Part shown: positions 45,505 through 57,449 of the stretch, in pieces | Numbering within the stretch: position 1 is the stretch's first letter | How the letters are laid out: every line of letters starts with the position of its first letter | Source of the DNA: Halichoerus grypus | Lineage: Eukaryota > Chordata > Mammalia > Carnivora > Phocidae | Assembly: GCF_964656455.1 (NCBI RefSeq) | Contig: NC_135717.1 | Span: forward strand, 186,001 to 250,000 | Reading direction: 5' to 3' | Length of the DNA stretch: 64,000 nucleotides | Translations under genes and position numbers: made by a program | Notes under the pieces: model-generated | What the model was told of the DNA's origin: nothing | What the model saw: the letters and a program-made list of their open reading frames with translations, nothing else | Databases searched by the model: none

Positions 45505-45562
45505 GTCTTCATCACCTTCACCTTCATCACCATCGTCACCACCATCACCATCATCACTACTT
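45505..45562 (+). repeat. (TCACCA)n-like short tandem repeat
   Basis: Imperfect run of TCACC/TCATCACCA units ('catcaccatcgtcaccaccatcacc'). Translates to His/Thr/Ile runs in open frames; not a gene. Confidence 0.85.
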
Positions 45563-45764
45563 CTCTCTCTTTCTACCTTTTCCTGAGACACTGATAAATT
45601 CCTCATCCTTTTTTAGCTTAAAAGCTCACTTTGGTCAACTGCAAATATAATTGGGTGGGGCTCAGGGAAGTGCTATCCTCTCAGTCAGTATTGGCTTAAA
45701 CAGACCTCAGATCCCTGGCTGTACCCACATGTGGAACTATCCAAGGAGCCTCACACCCTAAATC

Positions 45765-45950
45765 TCATTTAAACCTCACTGTAGCTTTGGTGGGTGGGCA
45801 TGGTTTTAGTATTCCATTTTATGATGAAGAAACCGAGGTTCAGAAAGTTAGTGTGTCCAAGGTCACATTGGCACCCAGTGGTAGAACCAGGACCTGAGCT
45901 CAAGTCTTCCTAATCCCAAAATGCTTGCAAATCTGTTTTTGCCCAGAGAG
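45765..45950 (+). repeat. MIR SINE fragment
   Basis: Well-preserved MIR core: 'ttccattttatgatgaagaaaccgaggttcagaaagttag', 'ccaaggtcacattggcacccagtggtagaaccaggacctgagctcaagtcttcctaatccc'. Confidence 0.85.
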
Positions 45951-45954
45951 TGAC

Positions 45955-46995
45955 CCCTAACGCCCTGGTTCCCTGTTCCTCTCACGATGCCCTTGGCCCC
46001 CTGCTCAGAGCACTGCAGCCATCCTCACAGCCAAGGGTAAAAGAAGAGGAGGGAGCAAGCTTTCTGGCTTACTCAGTGCTGGGTGCCTGCCCCTTATAAC
46101 CACTCTGGAGAAATGGCAGACCAGCGTGAGCTCCGTGTGGTTCAGGGAGCTGAGGGGCAGCGATGGCTTCTTTCTCTCTCCTCTAGGGAGGCCTTCCTCT
46201 TGGGGTCCTGAGCCAGGCCTGACCCAGGCAGCTCTGCTGGGGAGGGGGGAAGTGTGACCAGGGAGGGTGTGTTCTGGGGCAGGCAGCTGCCACTCTGTGG
46301 CTGAGGACTCCAGACAGCAGATGCTTGGTCACCAGCCACGAGGCGAGCAAGCAAGCTGGGCGTGATGGGGGTCACTGATGCGGGCTGCTCCCAGAGCCCC
46401 AGCTCCCAGCACTTCTGGCCTGTCCTGAACCTTGGCCAGGTGGCTTAGGCAGCCAGGTGTGGCCTTCAGTAAGGCCTGGAGGCTTGCCCACAGGGATGGT
46501 GGCTGGGGTGGGCTGGCAGCTGGGAGCGCTGAGCCCTTCCAGATATGCGGGTGGTGTTTGTCTTCAGCCCCAGAGGGCTGAGGGAAGACAGGGGCACAGG
46601 TGCCTAAAGAGGCTGGCAGGGGTCCCCTTTGTTCTGTTTCACCTCCTGAGGGAGAGGGAAGAGGCCTGTGGGCCTGGCGAGGACCTGCAACTTTGTGGGG
46701 AAACCAAACTGCCTAACTGGCAGGTGGAGGACATTCTCCCAAATCTGGTTCCATCCCTTTCCAACGCCTGATGCCCCTGGATTGGCCGTGAGTTCAAATC
46801 AGATGCTGTTGACACCCCTGCCTGGACCCCATCATCACTCCCCATCTCATGCCCACCATCTCCGGCCCACCCACCCGCCCCCGGGATGTCCCTCCTCAGA
46901 AAGTGCCCACAACCCAGCCCTGCTCCAGCCAAAGCCGTTCTAGAGACACAGCCCCTCCTGCGCTTTCCAAGGAGGGGACGTCGCTCCATTCCCCT
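45955..46995. other. Intergenic stretch, nothing recognised
   Basis: GC-rich non-coding DNA between a MIR copy and a candidate conserved element. Confidence 0.4.
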
Positions 46996-46999
46996 CCAG

Positions 47000-47190
47000 G
47001 CCGGTTTACCTGCTTCTGGGAATGAAAATGCCTTATGAACAAAGGCCTTCCTGTGGGATCTGGAGCAGTGAACAAAAGAAAACTTTGCAAAGATGGTTTT
47101 GGCATGATGCACTGGTAACTCCCTTTCTCCCTCTTCATAAAAACCTTCTGCAAAAATCTTTGCCAATTTTTATGATAGCCAGACCCCCGG
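47000..47190. promoter_or_regulatory. Candidate conserved non-coding element with SOX-type words
   Basis: Unique sequence: GAACAAAGG (SOX-type AACAAAG), GTGAACAAAAGAAAACTTTGC, a second CAAAGATGG, CATGATGCAC and TTCATAAAAACC. It is sharply more AT-rich than its flanks. Confidence 0.3.
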
Positions 47191-47464
47191 GGTCTCCCAG
47201 TGATCCCAGCCACCTGGCACTCAGCCCTGCATGAGGCCGCTCCCCAACTGAACGCGGGGAGGTGAGAGCACGTGACCCCCACGGCAGATCTGTTGGTCTC
47301 TGTGGAAGCAGCCCCTCTGAGAGGAACCAACAGCCCAGCCGCATGGCGGACCCACGTGGGAAGTGGGCCCTCCAGCCCTGGCCAAGCCTCGAGAGCCCCC
47401 TTGAGCCAGACGGCCCAGCTCTCAAATTCCTGATCCATGGAGGCCACGAGACAGGGATGTGGTC

Positions 47465-47640
47465 ACCGTCCTTATAAGCCAGGAAGAGAGGCCTCACCAG
47501 AAACACCCCATAGGACCTTATTTTGGGAGGTCTGCCTGCCAGGGACTTGAGGGTCTCTGGTGTTGGTTACACAGCCTGAGAGACAGGAAGGTCCTCTAGG
47601 GCCGGGGGTCCTGCTTGGTCCTTGAGGCCCCCCGACTCCC
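47465..47640. repeat. Old LTR-type (MaLR-like) repeat fragment
   Basis: 'gtccttataagccaggaagagaggcctcaccagaaa' matches the 'aagccaggaagagaggcctcaccagaaacc' part of the same retroelement class seen at 2.1 kb. A second piece at 47685-47800 ('tgttgccatgtaacaagtcgtcccaaaacttggtggcttataacc') belongs to a related element in the opposite direction. Confidence 0.5.
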
Positions 47641-47894
47641 CCTGCACCGCCCCTGACAAAGGTCCACAATCCAAGCTCCAGAAATGTTGGAAAGTTTATC
47701 GATTATGTGTTGCCATGTAACAAGTCGTCCCAAAACTTGGTGGCTTATAACCACATCCCAAGGAACCTATGGGGCCCCGAGTTGCCCATCTTCCATCGTA
47801 GGCCATTTATCCCATGGGGAGGGAAAGGGTGAATAGCAGAAGCTCTTGTCGGAGGGGCTCAGCCCTGCAAGGGGCTTAGGGACAGAGTCTGGCC

Positions 47895-47975
47895 TTCTCC
47901 TTGTACAGATGGGGAAACTGAGGCCTGGAGGACTGTGGAATCTGCCCCAAGTTGCCCAGTGGCCCTGCCCCAGAC
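47895..47975 (+). repeat. MIR SINE fragment
   Basis: 'cttgtacagatggggaaactgaggcctgg' plus 'ccccaagttgcccagtgg' is the MIR core. Confidence 0.7.
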
Positions 47976-47984
47976 CAGCGCTCC

Positions 47985-48685
47985 TCCAAAAGGCTGTTTG
48001 CTCAAAGATGCCTAGAAGCTCTTTTTTCTCCTAAAGTTAAAGACTTTGCTTTCAGGGATGAAACGTCAGAAAACATTGCACAGGCTGCCCCCGCCCCCTC
48101 GTCCCCGCCAGCCAGCCACGAGCCACACGGGATCCCTGGTCTGGGTCCCTGACCAGAGAGTGCACAGCCAGTGGAGCCCCAGACCCCCAGGCAGCCAGTC
48201 GGCTCTGGGGCTCAGCCCAAAGCCCAGGTGTTTTTTCTGGCACATTTGGGGCCAGTGGGGGTGCTCCTCCTCCCTGGAGGCCCCGGGAAGGTGTGGGCAC
48301 GCCGGGGTGGCCAGGCCACTCCCTGGAGGGTTTGCTTACTCCACGGGGCCCAGCTGGGCACCCCCAGCTCCTCTGGCTACTATTTACTCAGACCCTGACC
48401 CCTTGCAAACGGGATCGGAGGAGGACGGCTTGCCTGTGTATGCAAAGCCAAAGTCAATGGAAAACCCTCTCAGGGGAGGAAGGGAGGGGTGTGGGACGTC
48501 TGACCTGTGGAGAGAGGGCCCCGGGCTGCGCGCTCTGAGCCAAGTGCTGGTGGAGGAAGCAGGTGCGCCCGCCTGGGCGGGCCCCGCTGGCGGACGAGGA
48601 GGTGGCAGCCTGATCCCAGCCCCGAGGAGAAGCCATTCTGTTCTGTCTTGAAGTTTAATTCCCTCTCCTCTCGCTCCCTGCCCTG
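47985..48685. other. Intergenic stretch, nothing recognised
   Basis: GC-rich DNA; the 201-codon + strand frame through it (48046-48651) has no recognisable domain and is crossed by other frames. Confidence 0.4.
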
Positions 48686-48689
48686 GATC

Positions 48690-51295
48690 GCGTGAGGGTC
48701 ACTGCCTTGCTCTCCTACGTACTTTTATCAGGTATCAGCCTAACAAACGAGGTCACCCTGTCCACGGCGTGGGGCCAGCCCCTCCCCTCCGCTGAGAGAA
48801 CCCTTCCTGCTGGTGTTGGTGGCTGTGCTGGGTAAATTCACACACGTCCTTCCCGCCGCTGGGAGTGCACATCTGGGTTGTGTCCAGGTTTTTTTGCTCC
48901 GTAAATAAGCCTGCCTTGAACACTCCCACAAAGCCCCCAAGTCCACAGCACAAGACTTTCCCCGAGACAGACAGCTGAGCGGGGTGCAGGCTCAGCCTCC
49001 CCAAATGCTGCCACCAAGTGTCCCAACCAGGTGGCAGAGGGGTCCCTTGGCCTCGCCAGCCCTTGGTATGGTCAGACTTTTCAAACTTTTGCCAACCTGC
49101 TGGGTGAGTAATGGTCTCTCATTGTGACTCGAACTTGCTTTTCCTGATTACTAATGAGGTTTGATCCTATCTGGGCTTCCTCTTCGGTGAAGTCACTGGC
49201 CCATTTTTACACTTAGGTGCTTTGTCCCATTGATGCCTTTTAAAGTTTGTTTTTTATATTCTAGACCTTCCTTTTTTGGTCGTATGTATGGCAGATCTCC
49301 TACATTGTGGTTTGTCTCTTCTCTCCTTTTATGGTGCCTTTTTATGAAATGGAATTTCTTAATTTTAATTAGACTGTATCAATCTTTGCTTTTACGACCA
49401 TTACTTTGTAAATTGTTTAAGAAGTCCATACACAACCCAAAGTTATGAAGATGGCCCCCATATCCTATTGTAAAACCGCTCTGGTTTTGTTCTACCATTT
49501 AATCTACCCGGGTGTGTGTGTGTGTGTGATAGACATGAACCAGAAGCACACTTTCCACTTTTTGTGTGTGGGAACCCAGGAGTCCCAGAACCGTTTATCG
49601 AAAAACCCACCCTTCTCCACTGTGCTTCCCGCTTCATGTTAAGAACTCTGTCTGCTCGGAGACCTGGCTGACCCCGTAGCTACTCCCACTTTCTTCTGAT
49701 TGGTGTTAGCATGGTGTGCTTTTGTCCATTCATTTACTTTTCATCTATGTGCGTCTCTATGTTTAAAGTGGGTTCCGTGTAGACAGGTGGTCTTGTTTTT
49801 TGATCCCCTCTGACCATCTGTCTTCCATGGGAGCGTGTGGACCACTGATGTTCCAAGAGGAGACTCCTACGGCTGGGTTCATATCCACCCTATTCCAGCC
49901 TGTCTTGTTTGTCATCCTTGTTGTGTGTTCCTGTTATTGTCTTCCTCTCCTTTTCTCAGCTTTGTGGTTTTAATTGAGCATTTTACATGGTTCCATTTTA
50001 TATCTTTTCTTAGCATATTGCTTATACTTCTTATTTTTTTTATTTGTTACCCTAGAGTGTGCAGTATGCATTCACAGCGAATCCAAGGGAACCGTCAAAT
50101 AGTACCGCCCCGCCCCGTGGGTGGTGTGCTGGACTCCTAGCAGCACAGCTCCGATTCCTTCCTCCTGCTCCTGCCATTCACCCCACTCCACGTGAACACA
50201 GACATGTGGGACACACAAGCACACATAATTGAACAAACTGATACAGGCTAGATCAAGTAAGAATAAGAAAAAAAAGTTTTATTAGAAATCACATAAGTGA
50301 ATTATTTTGCCAGTCTGATTTTTCTCTACCAAATCTCCTCCCTTTTGTCGTTAATTCAAATACTCAGTCGTCACCTGTACTTATTTTTCCTTGTATTTTC
50401 ATAAATACAATGAAAAGGCGAGTGTTTCTAACACAGTGCTTTGGTTCTCAGTGCTCTGGTTGCTCGGCCTTCTTGAGCATCTCAACAATGTTCTTTTAGT
50501 CAATCGCCTTGACAAAAATCTTACACATCTTTTGCTTTTTCTATATTTCCATGCCCTTATAAATGATGTATTTCTGAATTCAATTTGTGCCGGCACGCAG
50601 AGAGGCAGCTGGTTTTATGTATTAATTTTGTGTCCAGCAAACTCCCCAGGCCTCTTGCTGATTTTGATGACTTTTCTGAATGCTCTTCAGCTCCTTCTAC
50701 ACACACACCCTCTGAAGATACTGAAAACTTCACTCCTTCCTTTCTGATCCTTACCTTTTATTGATTTTTCTCACCTCCTGGCTTTGGCTAGGACCCCCAG
50801 AGCGATGCTGAGTGAAGTCCCTCCTTGTCCCCAGTCTTACGTGAGGCTGTGGAGTGCAGTCCTCACAGCGGTTAGTACACCACTGAACGGGTTCGGGACT
50901 GGCCTCTATTCCCAGGCGAGGCATCTTTTTCAAGAACGGAGATTGAATTTTATCAAAAATTTCTCCTCACCTATTGACAGGACCTAGGATATTCCCCTCA
51001 AATTTGTTGAGATGGAGGAGTATATTGGTTGCTTTTTAAATACTGAGCCACTATTTTATTTCTGGGATAAACACAGCATGGTCATCTTGTGCTCTCCCTT
51101 TTCTGCAATGAGGGCTTCGGGCACACGTTTCAGGGGTCACTTCCCTTCTTGTTCTTCAGTTGTGTTCTCAAGGGTCTATTCGCTTCCTCGAGTGAGTCAG
51201 AGAGGATTCTTTCTCTGCTGTGCCCTGGAAGAGTTAAGAGTGGATTCATTGTTTCTTGAACATATTGGGTAAAAATCACCCTTGAAGGCATTTGA
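48690..51295 (-). mobile_element. L1, long antisense copy (3' UTR into ORF2), old
   Basis: Read on +, it runs through reverse-complement L1 in order. It starts with 'catctgggttgtgtccagg' and 'ggtgagtaatggtctctcattgtgactcg', then 'cctgattactaatgaggtttg', 'tatggtgcctttttatgaaatggaatttcttaa' and 'ccgtttatcgaaaaacccacccttctccactg'. Further on come 'gtgtagacaggtggtcttg', 'ctcctggctttggctaggacccccagagcgatgctgagtgaag', and 'tctgggataaacacagcatggtcatc'. ORF2 is broken by many stops. Some middle stretches (49680-50390) fit less well, so more than one insertion may be merged. Confidence 0.8.
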
Positions 51296-51319
51296 ACCTC
51301 GAATTTTCTTAATAAGATT

Positions 51320-52035
51320 ATTTTTCATTTCAAATGTATAAAAGTAATATATGGAGACTCTAATACATTGCTGGTAAGAGTGCAACTTGATGTAATCACT
51401 TTGGACAACAATTCAACAATTTCTACTGAAGCTGAACACCCACATTCCCCAAAGGCCCAGCGGGTACCCCGCAGCTGTGCACCCCGGGAACTGGGCACCC
51501 GCATCTACTGAGATGTGTGTGTGACATTTACATCTGTGTCATCTGTAATAACTGAGGGCTGGACACCACCCATGTCCACGCGCAGGGGAGCGGGCCGCCA
51601 GGCTGTGATTTATCCATTCAGTGGACTAGTACATACCAGTGAAGAAGACCAAAGTACAAATTCACACACAAGTGGTGCTGCAGGCATCGTGTTGAGTGGA
51701 GGAAGCCAGGCCCTGAGGAGCACACGCCATGTGATTTCACTTACGTGTGGCTTCAGAACAAGCAAAACCCACTGAGGAGATAGATGGAGGCCACGGGGCC
51801 AGGCCCAGCGTGCAGCCAGGAGGCGCCGCTTTGCCCATTTTCCGCACCCTAGCGCCAGCCTGGAAGCCAGAGTCCTGGTCACTCAGAAACAGGCGCTGGC
51901 CGGGGAGATGGGGATCCGGAGCCTTGCTGTGTCCTGTGCAATTGGACAATCTGTACACTAAAATTAGTGTGCTTTACAGCGTTCATTGTGTGTTATATGC
52001 CAGTAAAAAGGACATAAATAAACATGATACAATTA
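51320..52035 (+). mobile_element. L1 3' end, sense, old
   Basis: 'gagactctaatacattgctggtaagagtgcaacttgatgtaatcactttggacaacaattc', 'gtgatttatccattcagtggactag', 'gtgttgagtggaggaagccagg', 'catgtgatttcacttacg', 'caattggacaatctgtacactaaaattagtgtgctttacagc', 'tgttatatgccagtaaaaagg' run in L1 sense order to the 3' terminus. Confidence 0.82.
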
Positions 52036-52309
52036 TATTGTTCAACATGAGCAACAGAGAAGAAAAATCGCTCATTGCCGGCTCCGAGCGCGGTCGACAC
52101 AAAGCTGCTCTGTCGAGATTCTCGTCCTTCAGGTGTTGGCGTGTGGAATGTGAGTCCGTCGCCCACAGCTGTCTCTCAGCTGAGGGATCATGGGCACAAC
52201 TTCTGATTCAACAACATCAGCTGACACGTACGAGTCATTCAGGGGCTTTTTGATGACGTGTCGGCCCTGCACCCCAAAACCCGATGGGGAAGACCTCACC
52301 CACCTCCTC

Positions 52310-52520
52310 CATCACCATTCCAGGAGCCATATATCCATTTTATAGTTTGGGCAACCTAGCGGGATGGTTATTAGACACTCGGTGGGCCTCGGGGGGAAAA
52401 GATGCTTTGCAGATCATCTCATTGACCAGGCAGAGAAACTGAGGCCCAGTGGGGAAAGGGCCCACCCACGGCATGGAGTAGGGGCCACAAGTCCCTGTTT
52501 GCTGTGGAGGGAAGGTCACA
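52310..52520 (+). repeat. MIR SINE fragment
   Basis: 'atatccattttatagtttgggcaacc' and 'ccaggcagagaaactgaggcccagtggggaaagggcc' carry the MIR core wording; the rest is diverged. Confidence 0.55.
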
Positions 52521-52524
52521 GGTG

Positions 52525-53715
52525 AGTGCTGATGCCATGGGGAGAGGCTACCTGTCCCGTGGTCCCAGGGCTCAGAATGGGATCTCTCCAGCTTGGCTCA
52601 AAGCCCACCAAGCCAGCATGAGAGTGGGGCCCCCTGGGCCCCCTGGGCAAGCTGAATTGGAACCCCCGGCAGCTAGGAATTGACCCTAGGGTCCTACAGG
52701 GCGTTCTGTGGGCACCGAGTTTGAGAACGAGTCCGCAGTGGTCCCGTTTCTCCATGTGCCTACTGGACCTTCGTCCAGTCTGCCGGCTGGCCACCTGGGG
52801 CAGTGTCCCTCCGGGGCAGTGACCCTCTGGCAGCTGGCACTCTGGACATCACCAAGAGGGTGGGAAGAAAAGAACAGATTCCTACGTCAGCCTCGGGCAT
52901 TTGGTGACCCATGAGGTCATCACAACCGACAGCGTCTCCTCAGTGTCCCTCGGTGTCCCAAACCTGTGGCCCAGTGCAGAAATTCTCCCCAAACTGCATT
53001 TAGGTCCTGGATCAACTTGTCCTGAACTCCACACAGTAGCTAAGTGACTGGTTGTGTTTTCCACGGGCACCGCTCCCCCTACAAAAACCCTAAACCTGGA
53101 CTCACACTCCCCAGGGAGGACCCCAGCCAAGATTCCCCAAAATCCCCCTCCCACACATTTTAGCGACAGCCGGTTCTCCTCCAGATACTCGTGTCTGCTG
53201 GTCAGAACTGTGTTATTGTCCCAAACCTGTTGAGCATGAAGGAAGGACTCGCGTGGGAAAGGGGCCTGGGAGCAGGCGGCTTCAGGGGGAGGGAGGACGG
53301 CAGGACATTCCTGGACAAGAGGAGACACAGGCTGCAGCCGCGAGTAAGCTGCTCTTGCCGAGTCCCGGATGTGGCTTGGGGCACATGCCTGGTCTTGTGG
53401 GGACAGGCGGCCCCTCCTGGTGCTGACAGCCCAAGCCCTGCAGTGGCTTCCCCAGGCTGCAGGTGGCCTATCAGAGGCAGGAGATCACCTCGGGGCCGGG
53501 AGATTGATCGCATTCCTGGGGACCCAGCCCGCGCCCGCGTGCCAGTCCCCAGAGCAGAAACTCTGCAGCCCAGTCAGCGGCGGCCTGGGCCCTGCAGGCT
53601 GGTGACGAGGTGAGCCCAGCACCCAGCCTCGCTTGGGCCAGAAGAGATAAGACACCTACACAAACAAGGACACAAAGACAGCTCTCACGGCCACGCCAGC
53701 TGCACGCCAAGCCCT
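52525..53715. other. Intergenic stretch, nothing recognised
   Basis: Non-coding GC-rich DNA; no credible exon or RNA gene seen. Confidence 0.4.
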
Positions 53716-53719
53716 CAGC

Positions 53720-53885
53720 GGGCACTTTATGGCGCATTATCTCCTCGGTGCCCCACAACAGCCCTGCCAGGTGGGAATGTTGCTCCCATTAAACAGATAA
53801 GGAAACAGGGTTCCGAGAGGCAAGGGGGTGGCCAAGGTCACCCAGGTTATAAAGCGGCTGGGCCTGGATACAGCCCAGGCCCACC
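53720..53885 (+). repeat. MIR SINE, well preserved
   Basis: 'tatggcgcattatctcctcggtgccccacaacagccctgccaggtgggaatg', 'cattaaacagataaggaaacagggttccgagaggc', 'gtggccaaggtcacccaggttataaagcggctgggcctgg' is a nearly complete MIR core. Confidence 0.88.
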
Positions 53886-54017
53886 TGGACACTGAGCCCA
53901 CCCCCCTTTAATGGAATGTCCTAAATAGACGCTTTGTTTTCGAGAAGATGTTTCGAAAAGCAGCGTTGGTTCCAGGGAAGGAGCAGGGGCAGGACCCAAG
54001 CGGTGGTGTCTCCCCTC

Positions 54018-54065
54018 CTCACACACACACACGCACACAACACACAGGGGACAAGACGGGCCCTC

Positions 54066-54096
<31 letters not shown>

Positions 54097-54112
54097 ATAC
54101 TCACACACAGTT
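54018..54112 (+). repeat. (CA)n microsatellite pair
   Basis: Two CA blocks (54020-54047 and 54071-54112) separated by GGGGACAAGACGGGCC. The second is about 13 uninterrupted CA units with TCA at its start and TACTCA near the end. Confidence 0.93.
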
Positions 54113-54699
54113 GGTGACATGGGGCTGGCTGGGGCTGCCCCAGGAGAAGGTGAAAATGGCTGGAGGTTGCATGAAGGACCCACAGGGGGCCAGGGGTGAT
54201 GGCACCAGGTGTCTGAAGCCATGGGAGTGATGAGGGCCACAAGAGAGCAGGTGGGGTGAGCCTGTGTGAGCACCCCCACTCTGCACCCCTGTGACTCCCC
54301 CCTGACCCTCCAGCATTTGGGAGGTTTGTTCAGAGCCCCCAGGTCTGGGATGCCAGGCATAGTTGAGAGCAAGGAAGCCTCAGGACAGAAGGGGAATTCT
54401 GAGAGTGGGTGAGTAAGGAGGGTGGGCAGGAGCCGGGGGTAGGGAGGATCTTCCGGAAAACCGACCACCCGGGAGGACCCGGCCTCAGGGTTTCCTGCTG
54501 AAATGACCTGGCTGATCACCCCACCGAGGCACGCCCCCCTGCAGCCAGCAGGCTGGAGCAGACACGGAGAGAAGCTGCCTGCAGGGCAGGGGTGGGGGGA
54601 CGCATATCCAACGAGAGTGCGGTGCAGAAGCCCCCGTCCCTGGGGCGAGGCTGTTGCTGCTGTGACATAGCACTGGGCTCCTGGAAGGGAACGCAGAGA

Positions 54700-55230
54700 A
54701 CAAAGACCTGCTCTTGCAAATAAAAAAATTCCATAGCAAAACAGATCTGGTTAACAAAGTTGAAGAGATCTTCTAGAAACAGAGCCAAAGGGCAAAGTGA
54801 TACAAAATTAGGGAAAAAAAGAGTTTTTAAACTGTGGGTGACAAGGTTGGAGGCCCAATATCCAAATAGGACTTCAGCAAATAGAGGAGACAGAGGCAAT
54901 AGAGGAGACAGAGGGAAGGCAATCACTCCAGAAAGGATTCTGGAGAACTCCCAGACCTTCGGGACACGACCAGGGACGGGGGACACCACAGGGCAGCAAC
55001 CACCGCTGGGGCTCGCGGTTCCCGTGCCAGGCCCCGTCGCGGGAGGGCTAAGTGGTTTCCAGCTTTTCGACAATATGGGAAGCTACAAGATGGATGAGGT
55101 GTCCAGAATTTTGAAGGAAATTATTTCCACCTGGAATTCAATCGCCAGCCACAGTACCACTGGTGCGCAATGCCGCGGGAAGACCCGTATCCGAGGGCAC
55201 CCTTTCAGTGGTGTGGCACGCTGACATTCT
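54700..55230 (+). mobile_element. L1/HAL1-type ORF1-region fragment, sense
   Basis: 'ggaggcccaatatccaaataggacttcagcaaatagaggagacag' parallels L1M/HAL1 wording 'aggtccaacatccaaataacaggagttccagaaagagagaacag'. 'ccagaattttgaaggaaattatttccacctggaattcaatcgccagcc' parallels 'caaaattctgagggaaaatgatttccaacctagaattctatacccagcc'. A duplicated word AATAGAGGAGACAGAGG at 54880-54915 sits inside. No intact ORF. Confidence 0.7.
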
Positions 55231-55234
55231 CACA

Positions 55235-55480
55235 CACTCAGCAACATGCGTGCTTTTCACAAATGAGCTGACATTATACGGGGACAGTTCTGCAACTTTT
55301 TTTAAATTCAAGAATATGTGATTGACAACATCCTTTGTCAATACATCAGTTGTGTTCGTTCTTTTTATCAGCTGCGTAGTATTCCTTCCTGTGGATTACT
55401 GGGACTTATTTAGCCAGCCCCTGTTGATGGGCTTTTAATCTGTGTCAGTATTTGTCACTTTTGCCAGCACTTATAAGGGC
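55235..55480 (-). mobile_element. L1 3' UTR fragment, antisense
   Basis: 'acattatacggggacagttctgcaactt', 'cagctgcgtagtattccttcctgtgg', 'acttatttagccagcccctgttgatgggc' is reverse-complement L1 3' UTR wording ('gcatagtattccattgtatgg...ttatttaaccagtcccctattgatgg'). Confidence 0.72.
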
Positions 55481-55484
55481 TGGC

Positions 55485-57355
55485 CCAGGGACATCAACCC
55501 ATCAACATCTGGGCAAGAGGGATGCCCACACAATCACAGATGCCATGAGGATGGACAGACACGGCCCTCCAGCCCCAGGGTGCTGGGACGAGTCCATTTA
55601 TCTGCATCCTTGCCCGAGTGCCAGGAGGAATGTGGATTTGGGGAGGTGGTGGACGACCCACCCACACATTCTCTTCCTTTCCGAATGACCCCAGCCGAGC
55701 CTCAGAGACTCGGAGGCCCTCAGGTCAGTGAGGGAACAGCCCACCCGTGGGAGCCTTGCCGACCAGGCAGCTGAGCCACATCATCTCTTGGGCTGGGTCT
55801 GGGAGCAGGTGGTTCTGCCAGAAGCCAGCCCGGAGCTGTCACAGGTGACACAAGGGACAGCGAGTGCCCAGCTGCTGCAGCCCGCCCAGCACCCTGCCAG
55901 CCCCGCTGACGCCACTATCCTCCATCTCAGGAAAGAGCACCAAGGAACGACCGGTTCGCCAAGCCACACCGGCAACAAACGCTGGGCCTGGATTTGAAGC
56001 CAGGTGAAGCCCGTCTTCAATGTCCGCCATCACGTTCCTGGACCTGGAAATAGGGCAGCTGTCCCGCGGCAGGCTACTGCCCAGGCACTGATGGAGCGAC
56101 CTCACCGCCCTCCCTCCACGGCTCAGTTTCCCCCTGTGGTTGGAGCAGGCAGCCAACTCGCGAGACCACAGGGCAGGAGGAGGGAGGGCGTCCCTGCTTG
56201 CAGGTTGGGGAGGGCCCGGCAGAGAACCCTAAGCTTGGGGCCCATTTTAGCTCTGTCACCTGTGCACTGTGACCTTAAAGCCAATCCCATTCCCTCCCCA
56301 ACACTGTGTTTTCTTCCGCAGGGAATGCGTTCCACTCTGGTGCCCAAGGGGGACATCTCGGGATCACGTCCGCTCCTGGGAGGCAGGGTGCTTCTGAAAT
56401 TGCTACGGGCACGTGGGTTTGGGGCAACTGTCACCAAGTGCATGTGTGTGAGTGTGTGCCCACGTGCCCATGCGACAGACACATCATTCAGCTCACCCGG
56501 TCCCTCCAGGGAGCCCTGACATGCAACTTACACAACATTCTCCAGACAGATGCCTTTGGCTGGGAAACAGAGCTGAGCAGCCAGTGAATGGAAGAGCCGT
56601 GTGCTCTTCCACCGTGGAGCAGAAAGTCTTTGCATTGAGAACACAGACATTTTTTCTTCTGTATTTGTCCAGAGACATCACCTACCCAGCATTTCGCTTT
56701 TGAGAACCCTTGCTCAGAGAAGGGGTGGTGGCGCTCTCCGGATCAAATCCTAGTCCGACTTCTCTTAAAGAGCAGACCTGTCACGAAGACATTCTGGTCA
56801 GGCCACGCGAGCCCAGCGTGGGGTTCCTGCCGTGTGGCCCTCAGGTCTGAAGCTCCCACACCGGCAGGCATCACTCAGCAAGGCCCTGCAAATCTGCCCC
56901 CCCCCCCCCCGCCCCAAGGGGCCTCCCCTTTCAAAGCCAGCCTGGGCTTCCGGAGAACTGACTTTCCACCTCATCCTCTTGCGTCCCTGATTGTCCGTCT
57001 TCCCAGGGATGCTCCTGGGAGCCCAGGTGGGGGTGTAGGCAGCTGTTTTCCAGAACAGCCCAGCAGGAGCTGTCTGATGGGTGTCCCCTCCTTGAGAGGA
57101 ACAAACCCAGGAAACCCAAACCGTGAGAGAAGCCTGAAGTCCAGGGGCCCTAGCGAGTCTGACGGGCATCTCGGGCTGAGGGCTGGCCCACCCGTCAGCC
57201 CAACCCGGTTCTGAGATTCAGGGGCCTGTGGCTGCCAGCCCCGGGGGGTGCAGGGTGGGCTGCCCCTCCATCTGTCTCCCTTCTGGGGGTTGGGGCAGAG
57301 CACTCGCGGCACCCTGCTTCCAACCTGGCTCCCGTCCCTCCTCAGCCAGGGGCTT
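55485..57355. other. Intergenic stretch; C14 homopolymer near 56.9 kb
   Basis: No gene recognised. A run of 14 C at 56897-56910 is the main landmark. Several overlapping frames of 100-170 codons are GC artefacts. Confidence 0.4.
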
Positions 57356-57359
57356 GGCC

Positions 57360-57381
57360 GGGGGGTGGGGGGGTGGGGGGG
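57360..57381 (+). repeat. G-tract with quadruplex potential
   Basis: Three runs of 6-7 G separated by single T residues, followed shortly by CCC. The arrangement fulfils the G-quadruplex pattern, since each long run can supply two G3 blocks. Confidence 0.8.
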
Positions 57382-57449
57382 CCCGGAGAGCCCACCAGCG
57401 GTGCTTCTCCTACAGCGCCCTCCTCAGCTCCACACGCCACCCGGCCCCG

